NCBI GenBank assembly: GCA_002692965.1
Contig: NZNC01000016.1
Location: 111,122 to 175,121 of the forward strand
Direction of reading: 5' to 3'
Source: Haliea sp.
GTDB taxonomy: Bacteria > Pseudomonadota > Gammaproteobacteria > Pseudomonadales > Halieaceae
Length of the DNA stretch: 64,000 bases
Shown: one piece after another, positions 1 through 10,645 of the stretch
Position numbering within the stretch: the first letter of the stretch is position 1
How the letters are laid out: each line of letters begins with the position of its first letter
Position numbers and translations under genes: made by a program
The notes under the pieces: model-generated
Seen by the model: the letters and a program-made list of their open reading frames with translations, nothing else
Told to the model about the DNA's origin: nothing
Database searches by the model: none

Positions 1-253
1 ACCAGGGAAACTCGCCGGCGGCAATTTCCGCGCGAACCTGTTCCAGGCCCCGATGGATCTCAGCGCATTCTTCCTCGCTGAGCACGCCCACGGCGCAGAG
101 CATGTCGGCGTGGGCCAGGGAGCCGCGGATGTCCTCTTCGGCCATGCGCTGGTCAAAGGTCACCGATGCGGTGAAGCGCTGCACGAAGGCGTCGGTGGCT
201 TCGCTGAAGCGGCCGCCCCAGAGTTTGCTGGTGTCCTGATCTGATGTGCTCAT
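1..253 (-). CDS. argH: argininosuccinate lyase, N-terminal part (cut by window edge)
   Basis: The first ~84 codons of a reverse-strand gene. It begins MSTSDQDTSKLWGGRFSEAT; the KLWGGRF motif and the following FTASVTFDQRMAEEDI stretch are characteristic of the N terminus of argininosuccinate lyase, which splits argininosuccinate into arginine and fumarate in the last step of arginine synthesis. The catalytic core lies outside the window. It is divergent from hemC, the common gammaproteobacterial argH/hemC arrangement. The start is the ATG directly preceding the conserved motif. Confidence 0.93.
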   Translation of the reverse strand, partial: MSTSDQDTSKLWGGRFSEATDAFVQRFTASVTFDQRMAEEDIRGSLAHADMLCAVGVLSEEECAEIHRGLEQVRAEIAAGEFPW

Positions 254-473
254 GCTGTCCTGTCTGTGCGCTTGTCCGTCCCGGTGGGGCGGGGGTTGGT
301 TGTCGTGTCCGGGGCTTTGATGCCGCGGACTCAGGCTGATGAGTATACCACCCTGCCTGCCCGGCTTCTGCCTGGCGGGCGTCCCTGTGAGTGGCCGCCA
401 GGGGCCTGAAGCAGCGGTTCGCGGGTGCTCCCTGCGGCTGGTATCATCGCCTTTACTCAACAAGGAATCGCCG

Positions 474-1406
474 ATGTCCCGCACCATTACCATTGCTACC
501 CGAGAAAGTCTGCTCGCCCTCTGGCAGGCCGAGTATGTCCGCAGTGAGCTGCAGCGCGTCCACCCCGGCCTTGAGGTGCGTCTGCTGGGCATGACCTCCC
601 GCGGCGATCAGTTGCTCGACGTGCCGCTGGCGAAAGTCGGTGGCAAGGGTCTGTTCGTAAAGGAGCTGGAAACGGCCCTGCTGGATGGCAGTGCGGATAT
701 TGCCGTGCACTCGATGAAGGACGTGCCCATGACCTTCCCGGAGGGGCTTCGCCTGGGGGTGATCTGTGAGCGGGAGGACCCCCGTGATGCCTTCGTCAGC
801 AACCACTATGAAAGCCTCGATGACCTGCCTGCCGGCAGTGTGGTGGGAACGTCCAGCCTGCGGCGGGAATGCCAGGTGCGCGAGGCTCGGCCGGATCTCA
901 CGGTACGGTTTTTGCGCGGCAATGTGCAAACCCGGCTGCGCAAGCTCGACGAGGGCGAATATGACGCGATCATCCTGGCCACGGCGGGCTTGTTGCGACT
1001 GGAGCTGGACGCGCGCATTCGCCAGCGGATTCCCGATACGCAATCACTTCCCGCCGGCGGCCAGGGTGCCGTAGGCATCGAGCTGCGCAGCGACGACCGC
1101 GAGCTGCTGGAGTTGCTGGCGCCCTTGCATCACGAGCCCAGCGCGCAGTGTGTCACCGCCGAGCGCGCTCTCAATCGGCGCCTGGAAGGTGGCTGCCAGG
1201 TGCCGATCGCCTGTTATGCGCAGCATGTGGATGACGGGCGTCAGCTCTGGTTGCGCGGGCTGGTCGGCGAGCCGGATGGCAGCCGCGTGCTGCGCGTTGA
1301 AGGGCGTGCGCCAGTTGCCGAGGCGGAGGCCCTGGGTGTCCGCCTGGCCGAGGAGCTGCTGGCCCAGGGCGCGGGCGAGATACTCGCGGCGGTCTATGGC
1401 CGCTAA
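474..1406 (+). CDS. hemC: hydroxymethylbilane synthase (porphobilinogen deaminase)
   Basis: 310 residues, the normal length. It condenses four porphobilinogens into hydroxymethylbilane in tetrapyrrole synthesis. Visible family signatures are [14 protein letters not shown] at the N terminus, TSLRRECQ in the middle, and [10 protein letters not shown], whose Cys241 should carry the dipyrromethane cofactor. The ATG with AAGGA upstream was chosen over an in-frame ATG 45 codons earlier because the family begins at [16 protein letters not shown] element about 27 bases upstream could be the -10. It overlaps hemD by 11 bases. Confidence 0.97.
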   Translation: MSRTITIATRESLLALWQAEYVRSELQRVHPGLEVRLLGMTSRGDQLLDVPLAKVGGKGLFVKELETALLDGSADIAVHSMKDVPMTFPEGLRLGVICEREDPRDAFVSNHYESLDDLPAGSVVGTSSLRRECQVREARPDLTVRFLRGNVQTRLRKLDEGEYDAIILATAGLLRLELDARIRQRIPDTQSLPAGGQGAVGIELRSDDRELLELLAPLHHEPSAQCVTAERALNRRLEGGCQVPIACYAQHVDDGRQLWLRGLVGEPDGSRVLRVEGRAPVAEAEALGVRLAEELLAQGAGEILAAVYGR

Positions 1407-2175
1407 GCCGGGGGTGCTGGTCACCCGGCCCGAGGGCCAGGGTGGCCCGCTGTGCGAACGCCTGCGGAGCGATGGCTGGCCGGTCTCGCAGCTACCGCTA
1501 CTGACACTGGAGCCGGTGGAGCCACTGCCGGCCTCTCAGCGGCAGTTGGTACTGGACCTCGATCTCTATCAGCACGTCATTTTCATCAGTGCCAACGCGG
1601 TGCGTTTCGGCATGGCGGTGATCGACAACTACTGGCCACAGCTGCCCCTCGGCTTGCACTGGTACGCCGTGGGTGACAGCACGGCGCGGGCGCTGCGCAC
1701 CCATGGGGTGGAGGCCGAAACCCCCGGACGTGACATGACCAGCGAGGGCTTGTTGCGCCTGCCGGGGCTGGCTGACCTGCGCGAACAGCGCGTACTGCTG
1801 GTGAAGGGCGAGGGCGGCCGCAACACCCTGGCGGAGACGCTGACGCATCGCGGTGCCCGCGTGGATGCCCTGCGCTGCTATCGCCGCTGTCCCCCCGACT
1901 GGCCCGCCAGCGCCCTGCAGGAGACACTTGACGCCGGGGGCATAGAAGTCCTGTTGATCAGCAGCGGCGAGGGTCTGGCCAACCTGCTGGCATTGCCCGG
2001 GGTGGCGGAAAGCTCTAAGTTAGAGAGCATGACCCTGGTTCTGCCTTCCGAGCGGGTGGCGGAAGCCGCTGCCGCTGCGGGTTTACGGCACTGCGTAGTG
2101 GCCGACAATGCCTCCGACGGGGCCATGTTCGCGGCCCTGAGCGACTGGTATGCACGAAGCGGAGAGAAACGGTGA
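1396..2175 (+). CDS. hemD: uroporphyrinogen-III synthase
   Basis: 259 residues. It closes and inverts ring D of hydroxymethylbilane to give uroporphyrinogen III. The N terminus ([12 protein letters not shown]) and the pattern of two alpha/beta lobes ([10 protein letters not shown] near residue 60, [13 protein letters not shown] near 185) match the weakly conserved HemD family. The start lies inside the hemC 3' end and the stop overlaps the hemX GTG as GTGA, so the genes are likely translationally coupled. Position between hemC and hemX strengthens the call. Confidence 0.95.
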   Translation: MAAKPGVLVTRPEGQGGPLCERLRSDGWPVSQLPLLTLEPVEPLPASQRQLVLDLDLYQHVIFISANAVRFGMAVIDNYWPQLPLGLHWYAVGDSTARALRTHGVEAETPGRDMTSEGLLRLPGLADLREQRVLLVKGEGGRNTLAETLTHRGARVDALRCYRRCPPDWPASALQETLDAGGIEVLLISSGEGLANLLALPGVAESSKLESMTLVLPSERVAEAAAAAGLRHCVVADNASDGAMFAALSDWYARSGEKR

Positions 2176-3458
2176 GCGAAGATCAGCACAAGAATACGGC
2201 CGGCGCGGAAGAACCCTCCCGGAAAGCACCGGATCACAGTGAAGCCGAAGCGGGCGATCACCCGGGTGACGTGCTGGGCGGGGTGCCCTCGGACAAGACC
2301 TCGCGCACCGGGGCCGAGAGCGGCGATGATGGCAAGGCCTCCGGTGCCGAGATGGCCGCTCAGCCGGCCCGTCGTGGCGGTGGCCCTGCCTGGCTGGCCC
2401 TGCTGCTCGCCCTGGCCGCCGCCGGCGGTGCCGGCTGGCTCTATTGGCAGGGCGAGCAGTCGCTGCACTCGGTCCAGCAGCGCCTGCAGTCGCTTGAGGA
2501 ACAGCCGGTTTCGGCATCACAGCAGGCACCGCAAACGGCCCCCCAGCCACAGGGGATGTCGCCCGAAACCCGGCAGTCGCTGGACCAGCTGGAGCAGTCC
2601 CTGGAGCAGGAACTGAACCGCGTGGAGCAGCGTGTCCAGCAGCTCGGTGAGGTGCAGCCGATCCAGCAACGGCAGGCGGAGCAGCTGCGCTCCCTGGAGC
2701 AGCAGTTGAGCGAGCAGCGTCGCGCCCTGGGTGCCATGACCGGCAGTGACCGCGATGCCTGGTTGCTGGCGGAGGTTGAGTACCTGCTGCGCCTGGCCAA
2801 TCAGCGCCTGCTGATGACCGGTGACGTGGCATCGGCGCGCGGTCTGCTCGCCAGTGCCGACGGTATCCTGAGACAACTGGATGACGCCGGCCTGCACGCC
2901 GTGCGCCGGGCCGTGGCCTCCGATCGTGCTGCCCTGCGCGCGGTCCCCAGTGTGGATGTCGAGGGCATCTACCTGCGCCTGGCGGCACTGGTGGATCAGA
3001 TCGCCGGCCTGGAAGTCTTTGAGCTTCCCCAGCGCGAGGAAACTCCGACGCAGGAAGGCGGCGATGGCTGGAAGGCGCGCTTGCAGCAGGGCTACCAGCA
3101 GGCTTTGGCCAAACTGTCCGATTACATTGCGATTCGGCGTCGCGAAGCGCCGGTCGAGGCGCTGGTTGATCCGCAGCTGGAGGACCTGATGCGTCAGAAT
3201 ACCGCCATGCTGCTGCAGCAGGCGCAGATTGCGCTGATGTCCGGCAACCAGCGGCTGTACGACGAGAGCCTGCAGCGCACCCGCCGCTGGATCAGTGAGT
3301 TCTTCCTGCTCGATGAGCGCGTCGCCGAATCGGTGTTGCGGGAACTCGATGCACTGGCGGACGAGGTGGTCGCGGTCTCCCTGCCGGATCTGAGAGACTC
3401 GCTGCAGGCCCTCGATGCCGCGCAGGATCAGCGTCTGCTGCGCCAGGAAGAGGAGTAA
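2172..3458 (+). CDS. hemX: HemX-like membrane protein of the haem operon
   Basis: 428 residues. A charged, low-complexity cytoplasmic N terminus (~70 residues) is followed by one membrane segment (LALLLALAAAGGAGWLYW) and a long periplasmic coiled-coil region rich in Q and E (about residues 90-190), then a helical domain. HemX is often annotated as uroporphyrin-III C-methyltransferase, but no SAM-binding methylase motif is visible, so that activity should not be assumed. It starts at GTG overlapping the hemD stop. A role as a scaffold or regulator of haem synthesis is inferred from the operon. Confidence 0.9.
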   Translation: MSEDQHKNTAGAEEPSRKAPDHSEAEAGDHPGDVLGGVPSDKTSRTGAESGDDGKASGAEMAAQPARRGGGPAWLALLLALAAAGGAGWLYWQGEQSLHSVQQRLQSLEEQPVSASQQAPQTAPQPQGMSPETRQSLDQLEQSLEQELNRVEQRVQQLGEVQPIQQRQAEQLRSLEQQLSEQRRALGAMTGSDRDAWLLAEVEYLLRLANQRLLMTGDVASARGLLASADGILRQLDDAGLHAVRRAVASDRAALRAVPSVDVEGIYLRLAALVDQIAGLEVFELPQREETPTQEGGDGWKARLQQGYQQALAKLSDYIAIRRREAPVEALVDPQLEDLMRQNTAMLLQQAQIALMSGNQRLYDESLQRTRRWISEFFLLDERVAESVLRELDALADEVVAVSLPDLRDSLQALDAAQDQRLLRQEEE

Positions 3459-3463
3459 GGCCC

Positions 3464-4717
3464 ATGCGTCGACTGTTGCTGTTGGCTTTGCTCGGCTTGC
3501 TGGCCGGCGTTGGTCTGATCGCCCTGATCGAGACCGATCCGGGCTATGTCCTGCTGGCCTGGGGGCACTACACCGTGGAAACCAGCATCTGGGTCGGCCT
3601 GGCCCTGCTCTTGCTGCTGGTTCTTCTCCTGTACGCCGCGGTGGGTCTGCTGCGGCGCCTGTGGCGCGGCCAGCGCCAGCTGCGCGGCTGGCTGGGGGGG
3701 CGCCGGGCCCGCCGTGCCTCGCGGATTACCAGTCGCGGTCTGATCGATTTTATCGAGGGCAACTGGTCCACGGCGCGGCGCCGTCTGCTGCGGGCTGCCC
3801 CCCACAGCGATGCCCCGCTTCTCAACTACCTGATCGCCGCCCGGGCCAGTCATGCTCTCGGCGACAACGAAAAAATGCGCGAATACCTCGGTGCCGCCGA
3901 GCAGGCAGATGCCGAAGCTGGGATCGCCGTGGAGCTGACCCAGGCCGAGCTCAAGCTGCAGTCTGGCCAGTACGAGCAGGCGGTGGCCACCCTGGAGCGG
4001 GCGCGTCGCAACGCGGGGCGTCATCCGCATGTGCTGAAGCTGCTGCACCGGGCCTATCTCGGCCTGCAGGATTGGGAACAACTCGAGGCGTTGCTACCCG
4101 ACCTGCGCAAGCACCATGTGCTGCCTGCGGAGGAGTTGCAGGCGCTGCAGCAGCGAATTCTCGAGGAGCGCCTGCAGGCCTGCCTGGCGCGCGGCGAGCA
4201 GGCGGGCGAGGCATTGCAGCAGTACTGGCAACGCGTGCCCAAGGCCCAGCGCGAGGATCGCGAATTGTTGCTCGCCTATCTGGCCGCGCTGGTACGTGCC
4301 GGTGCGCACGAGGTGGCGGGCAAGCTGATCGAGCGGCGTCTCAAGTCGTCCTGGGACAGTGATCTGGCGCGTCTCTATGGCTATGTGGAGATGCCCGATG
4401 CTACCCGGCAACTGGCGCGTGCGGAGGGCTGGCTGGAGGGGCATCGCCAGGATCCGCAGCTGCTCCTCAGCCTCGGTCGGTTAGCTTGCCGGGAACAGCT
4501 CTGGGAGCAGGCCCGCGACTATTTCGAGGCCGCCTACACCCTGAAACCCAGCCCCGAACTGTGTGCGGAGCTTGGCCGTCTGTTGCACGCCCAGGGGGCC
4601 GAACGCGAGAGTGCGGCCTTCTTCCGCGAGGGACTGCTGCTGCGGGAAAAGAGCCTGCCACACCTGCCGCTACCCGACCTCAAGGCAGCACCCCGGCTGG
4701 TGGATCAGCGGCTCTGA
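3464..4717 (+). CDS. hemY: HemY, TPR-containing inner-membrane protein of haem biosynthesis
   Basis: 417 residues, last gene of hemCDXY and 5 bases after hemX. Two N-terminal membrane helices (LLLALLGLLAGVGLIALI and IWVGLALLLLLVLLLYAAVG) precede an Arg-rich stretch and a tetratricopeptide-type helical domain (A-rich helix pairs such as GQYEQAVATLERAR and EQARDYFEAAYTL). This matches gammaproteobacterial HemY, which is unrelated to the protoporphyrinogen oxidase of the same name in Bacillus. The exact function is unknown; a structural role in haem synthesis is the usual view. Confidence 0.92.
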   Translation: MRRLLLLALLGLLAGVGLIALIETDPGYVLLAWGHYTVETSIWVGLALLLLLVLLLYAAVGLLRRLWRGQRQLRGWLGGRRARRASRITSRGLIDFIEGNWSTARRRLLRAAPHSDAPLLNYLIAARASHALGDNEKMREYLGAAEQADAEAGIAVELTQAELKLQSGQYEQAVATLERARRNAGRHPHVLKLLHRAYLGLQDWEQLEALLPDLRKHHVLPAEELQALQQRILEERLQACLARGEQAGEALQQYWQRVPKAQREDRELLLAYLAALVRAGAHEVAGKLIERRLKSSWDSDLARLYGYVEMPDATRQLARAEGWLEGHRQDPQLLLSLGRLACREQLWEQARDYFEAAYTLKPSPELCAELGRLLHAQGAERESAAFFREGLLLREKSLPHLPLPDLKAAPRLVDQRL

Positions 4718-4719
4718 GC

Positions 4720-6201
4720 TCAGTCGATGCCCAGCTGGTCCCAGAGGGCATCGACCCGCTGCTTAACCGCCTCGCTCATGCGGATGGGCTCGCCCCACTC
4801 GCGGCTGGTTTCCCCCGGCCACTTGTTGGTGGCATCGAAGCCGACCTTGGAGCCCAGGCCCGCCACGGGTGAGGCGAAGTCCAGGTAGTCGATCGGCGTA
4901 TTGTCCACGAAAACCATGTCCCGCTGGGGGTCCATCCGCGTGCTCATGGCCCAGATCACGTCCCGCCAGTCCCGCGCGTTGACGTCGTCGTCGGTGACAA
5001 TCACGAACTTGGTGTACATGAACTGGCGCAGGAAGGACCACACGCCGAGCATCACGCGCTTTGCGTGTCCGGGGTATTCCTTGCGCAGGGTGACCACCGC
5101 GACGCGGTAGGAGCAGCCCTCCGGGGGCAGGTAGAAGTCGACGATTTCCGGAAACTGCTTCTGCAGGATCGGCACGAAGACCTCGTTCAGGGCCAGGCCC
5201 AGGATGGCCGGTTCGTCCGGCGGGCGGCCGGTGTAGGTGCTGTGGTAGATCGGGTTTTCCCGGTGGGTGATCGCCTCCACGGTAAACACCGGGAAGCGCT
5301 CCACTTCGTTGTAGTAGCCGGTGTGATCGCCGAAGGGGCCCTCGTCGGCCATTTCCCCGGGCTCCAGGTAACCTTCGAGAATGTACTCGGCGTGGGCCGG
5401 TACCTGCAGGCCGTGCTCCCGGCAAAGCGGGGTGTAGCACTCGGCCAGCTCGGTCCTGCCACCGCGCAGCAGGCCGGCGAAGGCGTACTCCGAGAGGGTG
5501 TCCGGGACCGGTGTCACGGCGCCCAGGGTAGTGGCGGGGTCCGCCCCCAGGGCAACCGCCACCGGGTAGCGCTTGCCGGGATGCTTGAGCTGCCAGTCGC
5601 GAAAATCCAGCGCGCCGCCGCGGTGGGACAGCCAGCGCATGATCAGCTTGTTGCGGCCGATCAGTTGCATGCGGTAAATGCCCAGGTTCTGCCGGGTCTT
5701 CTCAGGACCGCGGGTGATGACCAGGGGCCAGGTGACCAGGGGGGCGGCATCGCCGGGCCAGCAGGTCTGGATCGGCAGCTGGTGCAGGTCCACCGCGTCG
5801 CCACTCTTCGCGTGATACTGGCAGGGCGGATTGCGAATCACCTTCGGCGCCATGTTCATCACCTGCTTGAGCAGGGGGGCCTTGTCCCAGGCGTCCCGCA
5901 GGCCCTTGGGCGGATCCGGCTGGCGCAGGTAGGCGAGGATCTCGCCGATCTCGCGCAGGGCTTCGATGCGCTCGGCCCCCATGGCCAGGGCCACCCGCTC
6001 CTGGGTACCAAAGAGGTTGGCCAGTACTGGCGTATCGTAGCCGGTCGGGTTTTCGAACAGCAGGGCGGGGCCGCCAGCGCGCAATGTGCGATCGGCGATC
6101 TCGGTCATTTCCAGGTTGGGGTTGATGGGCTCGCGGATACGTACCAGGTCGCCGCGCTGCTCGAGGTCGGCGATAAAGGCGCGCAGGTCGGTGTAGCTCA
6201 C
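4720..6201 (-). CDS. ubiD: 4-hydroxy-3-polyprenylbenzoate decarboxylase
   Basis: 493 residues, close to E. coli UbiD (497). It is a prenylated-FMN decarboxylase of ubiquinone synthesis that needs UbiX, which is not in the window. Motifs seen include [20 protein letters not shown] near the N terminus, the central [19 protein letters not shown] and the [11 protein letters not shown] region containing the catalytic-type Glu. The GTG at [10 protein letters not shown] was chosen because family members begin with a similar YxDLR; no strong ribosome site precedes it and upstream frame is unlike UbiD. It ends 3 bases from hemY, convergently. Confidence 0.95.
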   Translation of the reverse strand: MSYTDLRAFIADLEQRGDLVRIREPINPNLEMTEIADRTLRAGGPALLFENPTGYDTPVLANLFGTQERVALAMGAERIEALREIGEILAYLRQPDPPKGLRDAWDKAPLLKQVMNMAPKVIRNPPCQYHAKSGDAVDLHQLPIQTCWPGDAAPLVTWPLVITRGPEKTRQNLGIYRMQLIGRNKLIMRWLSHRGGALDFRDWQLKHPGKRYPVAVALGADPATTLGAVTPVPDTLSEYAFAGLLRGGRTELAECYTPLCREHGLQVPAHAEYILEGYLEPGEMADEGPFGDHTGYYNEVERFPVFTVEAITHRENPIYHSTYTGRPPDEPAILGLALNEVFVPILQKQFPEIVDFYLPPEGCSYRVAVVTLRKEYPGHAKRVMLGVWSFLRQFMYTKFVIVTDDDVNARDWRDVIWAMSTRMDPQRDMVFVDNTPIDYLDFASPVAGLGSKVGFDATNKWPGETSREWGEPIRMSEAVKQRVDALWDQLGID

Positions 6202-6248
6202 GATGGCGGTGCCTGTCTTGCGGTGGGAAGGGCGACAGTACACGGGGC

Positions 6249-6280
6249 GGCAGGCGCGCGCAATCGACAGCGCGCCTGCC
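6249..6280 (-). other. strong stem-loop downstream of rho
   Basis: A perfect 11-bp inverted repeat (GGCAGGCGCGC and its complement) encloses a 10-base loop immediately after the rho stop. No T-run follows on the rho-transcript side, so it is not a canonical intrinsic terminator. It may protect the mRNA 3' end or mark a factor-dependent end. Confidence 0.5.
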
Positions 6281-6290
6281 GAGGGAGGTT

Positions 6291-7559
<1,269 letters not shown>

Positions 7560-7808
7560 AGGGTGTGAGTGGGTCTGTTTTCAGGGAAGAGGGAATTCCA
7601 CGGTGCACACAGGCGAAACAGGGCCGGGCAGGACCCGCGTCGGGCAGTTGAATGCAGCGTTGGATAGTTGAGTGGCAGAGTTATTATCGACACCCGGAGA
7701 TGGGTGGCAGTAGGAAATTTAGCACGCCTCCAGTGGGGCGTCTACACATTCTTGACGTCGCTGGCAGGAAGTGCGGGCCCGGTCGCCGTGGACCGGGCAG
7801 GGCGGATC
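7560..7808 (-). promoter_or_regulatory. trxA-rho intergenic region / candidate rho leader
   Basis: A 249-base region between trxA and rho. Read in the rho direction, the part around 7640-7690 is rich in C and poor in G with little obvious pairing (ACTCAACTATCCAACG and flanks), the composition of a Rho-utilisation site. E. coli rho is autoregulated through Rho-dependent attenuation in its leader, so a similar role is plausible here. A GATAAT hexamer at 7683-7688 could be a -10, but no convincing -35 is present. Confidence 0.35.
7777..7798 (-). other. stem-loop downstream of trxA
   Basis: An 8-bp perfect inverted repeat (GCCCGGTC/GACCGGGC, 6-base loop) lies 10 bases past the trxA stop. It has no following T-run in either direction, so at most it is a weak or partial terminator or an mRNA-end stabiliser. 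Confidence 0.4.
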
Positions 7809-8135
7809 TCACATGACATCCTTGATGAAATCGATCAGCTGGCTCTTGGACAGGGCGCCGACCTTGGTGGCTTCGGCATTGCCATCCTTGAACACGATCA
7901 GCGTGGGGATGCCGCGGATGCCGAACTTGGGGGGAATGTCGGGATTGGCATCGACGTCCACCTTGCACACCTTCAGCTTGCCCTGATATTCCTCGGCGAT
8001 TTCGTCCAGTACCGGCGCGATCATCTTGCAGGGACCACACCATTCTGCCCAGAAGTCCACCAGTACGGGCAGCTCGGCGCTGAGGACTTCCGCGTCGAAG
8101 CTGGCGTCGCTGACGTGTACGATGTTCTCGCTCAT
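7809..8135 (-). CDS. trxA: thioredoxin 1
   Basis: 108 residues, a complete classical thioredoxin. The active site WCGPC has Cys33 and Cys36, preceded by VLVDFWAE and followed by [10 protein letters not shown]. The cis-proline loop is RGIPTL. It is a cytoplasmic dithiol reductant for ribonucleotide reductase, peroxiredoxins and others; both such partners occur in this window (nrdB, peroxiredoxin). A ribosome site (AAGGGAGA) precedes the ATG. Confidence 0.98.
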   Translation of the reverse strand: MSENIVHVSDASFDAEVLSAELPVLVDFWAEWCGPCKMIAPVLDEIAEEYQGKLKVCKVDVDANPDIPPKFGIRGIPTLIVFKDGNAEATKVGALSKSQLIDFIKDVM

Positions 8136-8219
8136 TGTGATCTCCCTTGGAAAATGGTGTTGGCCGCAGTGCCGCGTGGTCAGGGGTGTCGACAGTCGCG
8201 TGGGCGGCTCGAAGCGGCA

Positions 8220-8247
8220 ATGATACCATCGAGACTCGACCGCACAA
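8220..8247 (-). promoter_or_regulatory. candidate sigma-70 promoter of trxA
   Basis: On the reverse strand TTGTGC (-35) and TATCAT (-10) are separated by 16 bases, about 85 bases before the trxA start. Both hexamers match four or five of six consensus positions. Predicted by eye only. Confidence 0.4.
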
Positions 8248-8302
8248 CCGGCGCGTCTGGAGTTTTTCGTTATGACCTTATTCCTACCAGTGGCCTGAAT
8301 CG

Positions 8303-8659
8303 ATGTCGGAGGGACCTCTGCCCAGCACTTCCCCGGCCGCAGCAGCCCGCGGTTGGTGGGTTTACCTGCTGCGTTGCGCCGATGGCAGTCTCTACGCGGG
8401 TGTGACCACGGACCTGGGGCGGCGCCTGGCCCAGCACAACGGCCAGTGCCCCGGGGGGCCGCGTTTTACGCGTGGCCGACGGCCGGTGGCGCTGTGCTGG
8501 TTCGAGCCCGCGGCCGACCGCTCCGCGGCGCAGCGCCGGGAAGCGGCGATCAAGCGCCTGTCGCGCACGGCGAAGCTGGCCCTGCTCAGTCGTCCAGGTC
8601 CTCAAGCTCCTGCTGCAGTGCCAGCCACTGCTCTTCCAGGCTCTCGCTCAACAGCTTGA
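8303..8659 (+). CDS. GIY-YIG nuclease-superfamily protein
   Basis: 118 residues. The domain begins [20 protein letters not shown] (residues ~18-37), the YhbQ/UPF0213 form of the GIY-YIG motif, and continues with RRLAQHN and [12 protein letters not shown], then [17 protein letters not shown]. Stand-alone members of about 100 residues are common; their substrate is poorly defined (a nuclease on branched or damaged DNA has been proposed). The last ~25 codons run into the 3' end of the convergent ABC-F gene, overlapping it by 74 bases; the tail after LLSRPGPQ is probably non-conserved. The start is not supported by a good ribosome site. Confidence 0.8.
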   Translation: MSEGPLPSTSPAAAARGWWVYLLRCADGSLYAGVTTDLGRRLAQHNGQCPGGPRFTRGRRPVALCWFEPAADRSAAQRREAAIKRLSRTAKLALLSRPGPQAPAAVPATALPGSRSTA

Positions 8660-10520
8660 GCTCGCCCTCCTCGCGCAGCAGAGTCGCCACCCGCTCCTTG
8701 TTGTCCCCGTTGTAGAGTTCGGGGTCGGCCAGTTGCGCGCGAATGGCGCTGAGATTTTCCTCGGCCTTGGCCATCTCGCTTTCGGTGCGCGCGAGCTGTT
8801 TTTGCAGGGGACGCTGTTTTTCCCGGCGCGCGGCGGCCTGCTGGCGCTTCTCCTTGCGGCTGCCGGCGTCGTCCCCGGGGGGCTGCTGCGTAGCGGGCTG
8901 GCTCTCGGACGGCGCTTCCGGCTCGCCGCTGCGGCTGCCGCTGTTTTCGCGCAGGCCCGACAGAATCCAGCGCTCATAGGCGCGCAGGTCTTCCTCGTAG
9001 GGTTCGACTCGACCGTCGTGGACCAGCAGCAATTCGTCGGCGGTATTGCGCAGCATGTGCCGGTCGTGGCTGACCAGCACCAGCGCGCCCTGGTAGCCCT
9101 GCAGGGCCATCTCCATGGCGTTGCGCATGTCCAGGTCGAGGTGGTTGGTGGGCTCGTCGAGCACCAGCAGGTTGGGGCGCTGCCAGACCACCAGTGCCAG
9201 GGCAAGACGGGCTTTTTCACCGCCGGAGAAGGGTGCGATGGGGCAGGTGGCCGCGTCGCCGCGGAAGTTGAAGCCGCCGAGGAAGTCGAGCACGGCCTGT
9301 TCCCGCGCGTCCGGGCTCAGGCGCAGGATGTGCTGTGCCGCGCTGGCCTCGAGATCGAGGGCCTCCAGCTGTTGCTGGTCGAAGTAGCCGACGCGGCAGT
9401 GCTCGCCGGTCTGGCGCTCCCCGGCCAGCAGCGGCAATTTGCCGATCAGGCTCTTCAGCAGGGTCGATTTGCCGGCGCCGTTGCGGCCCAGGAGGGCGAT
9501 GCGGCTGCCGGGGCGCAGCATCAGGCTGACGTCACGCAGAATCGTGGTGTCGGCGTAGCCGAGGTCCGCATGGTCCAGGCGCAGCAGGGGGTCGGAACTT
9601 TTCCCGGGCTCGGGAAAGACGAAATTGAAGGGCGAGTCGATGTGCGCCGGCGCCAGTTGCTGCATGCGCTCGAGCTCTTTCAGTCGGCTCTGTGCCTGGC
9701 GCGCCTTGGTCGCCTTGTAGCGGAAGCGGCGCACGAAGTCCTCGATCTGGGCGATGCGCTGCTGCTGTTTCTCGAAGCTGGCCTGCTGGTTGGCCAGATG
9801 CTCGGCGCGCAGTCGCTCGTAGTCCGAGTAATTGCCCTTCCAGGTCAGCAGCTGCTCGCCCTCGATGCTCAGGATGCGCTCGCAGGTGGCATCGATGAAA
9901 TCGCGGTCGTGGGAAATCATCAGCAGGGTGCCGGGGTAGGATTGCAGCCAGCTCTGCAGCCACAGCGTGGCGTCGAGGTCCAGGTGGTTGGTGGGTTCGT
10001 CGAGGAGCATGAAGTCCGAGGGTGTCATCAGCGCGCGGGCCAGGTTCAGGCGGATGCGCCAGCCACCCGAAAAGTCGCTGACCGGACGCGCGGCGGCGCC
10101 ATCGGGGAAGCCCAGGCCTTGCAGCAGCCGCTCCACCCGGCGCTCGGCGTCGTAGCCCTGGCAGGCTTCCAGGGCATTGTGGATCTCCGCCGCGCGGGCG
10201 AAATCACCGGCCTGCTCCGCCGCTTCCAGCGCCGTCACCAGACGGTAGAGTTCACCGTCCCCCTGCAGGACATAGCGGCCCGCGGGGAGGTCCGTGGCGG
10301 CGACCTCCTGTGCCATGTGTGCCAGGCGCAGGTTGCCGAGACCCTCGATGTCGCCGGCGTCGGCGGGCAGCTCCCCGAGCAGCAGGGCAAACAGGCTGGA
10401 TTTGCCACTGCCGTTGGCGCCGATCAGCGCCAGGCGCTGGCCGGGTTGCAGAGTGGCGTTGGCGCCGTGGAGCAGCAACTTGCTGCCCCGGCGCAATTCG
10501 ATATCGCGGAGTATGATCAT
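8586..10520 (-). CDS. ABC-F family ATPase, YheS type
   Basis: 644 residues with two ABC ATPase domains and no membrane segments. The first has Walker A GANGSGKSS (about residues 34-42), signature FSGGWR and Walker B FMLLDEPTNHLDL; the second has GRNGAGKST, FSGGEKAR and LLVLDEPTNHLDL. A linker with KATKARQAQSR joins them and a charged coiled-coil tail of about 100 residues follows. ABC-F proteins act on the ribosome; the start MIILRDIELRRG and domain layout resemble E. coli YheS more than Uup. The exact translational role is unknown. Confidence 0.9.
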   Translation of the reverse strand: MIILRDIELRRGSKLLLHGANATLQPGQRLALIGANGSGKSSLFALLLGELPADAGDIEGLGNLRLAHMAQEVAATDLPAGRYVLQGDGELYRLVTALEAAEQAGDFARAAEIHNALEACQGYDAERRVERLLQGLGFPDGAAARPVSDFSGGWRIRLNLARALMTPSDFMLLDEPTNHLDLDATLWLQSWLQSYPGTLLMISHDRDFIDATCERILSIEGEQLLTWKGNYSDYERLRAEHLANQQASFEKQQQRIAQIEDFVRRFRYKATKARQAQSRLKELERMQQLAPAHIDSPFNFVFPEPGKSSDPLLRLDHADLGYADTTILRDVSLMLRPGSRIALLGRNGAGKSTLLKSLIGKLPLLAGERQTGEHCRVGYFDQQQLEALDLEASAAQHILRLSPDAREQAVLDFLGGFNFRGDAATCPIAPFSGGEKARLALALVVWQRPNLLVLDEPTNHLDLDMRNAMEMALQGYQGALVLVSHDRHMLRNTADELLLVHDGRVEPYEEDLRAYERWILSGLRENSGSRSGEPEAPSESQPATQQPPGDDAGSRKEKRQQAAARREKQRPLQKQLARTESEMAKAEENLSAIRAQLADPELYNGDNKERVATLLREEGELKLLSESLEEQWLALQQELEDLDD

Positions 10521-10645
10521 GAGGCCGGCGATTCTACGCCGGCCGGACGGCGCCCGCCAGCGTCAGCGTGGCTGCACGGGCCGACAGGACGGGCCGGCCG
10601 CACAGGCGGGATCGGGTGCCTGCGCGGGTCGGCCCGCGGTGGCCG

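Noticed and set aside
339..473. An upstream ATG extending hemC by 45 codons.
   Set aside because: The extension has no similarity to the deaminase and the later ATG has a proper ribosome site at the conserved N terminus.
2172..3458. Annotation of HemX as uroporphyrinogen-III C-methyltransferase.
   Set aside because: No SAM-binding or methyltransferase motif is present; the protein is a membrane-anchored coiled coil.
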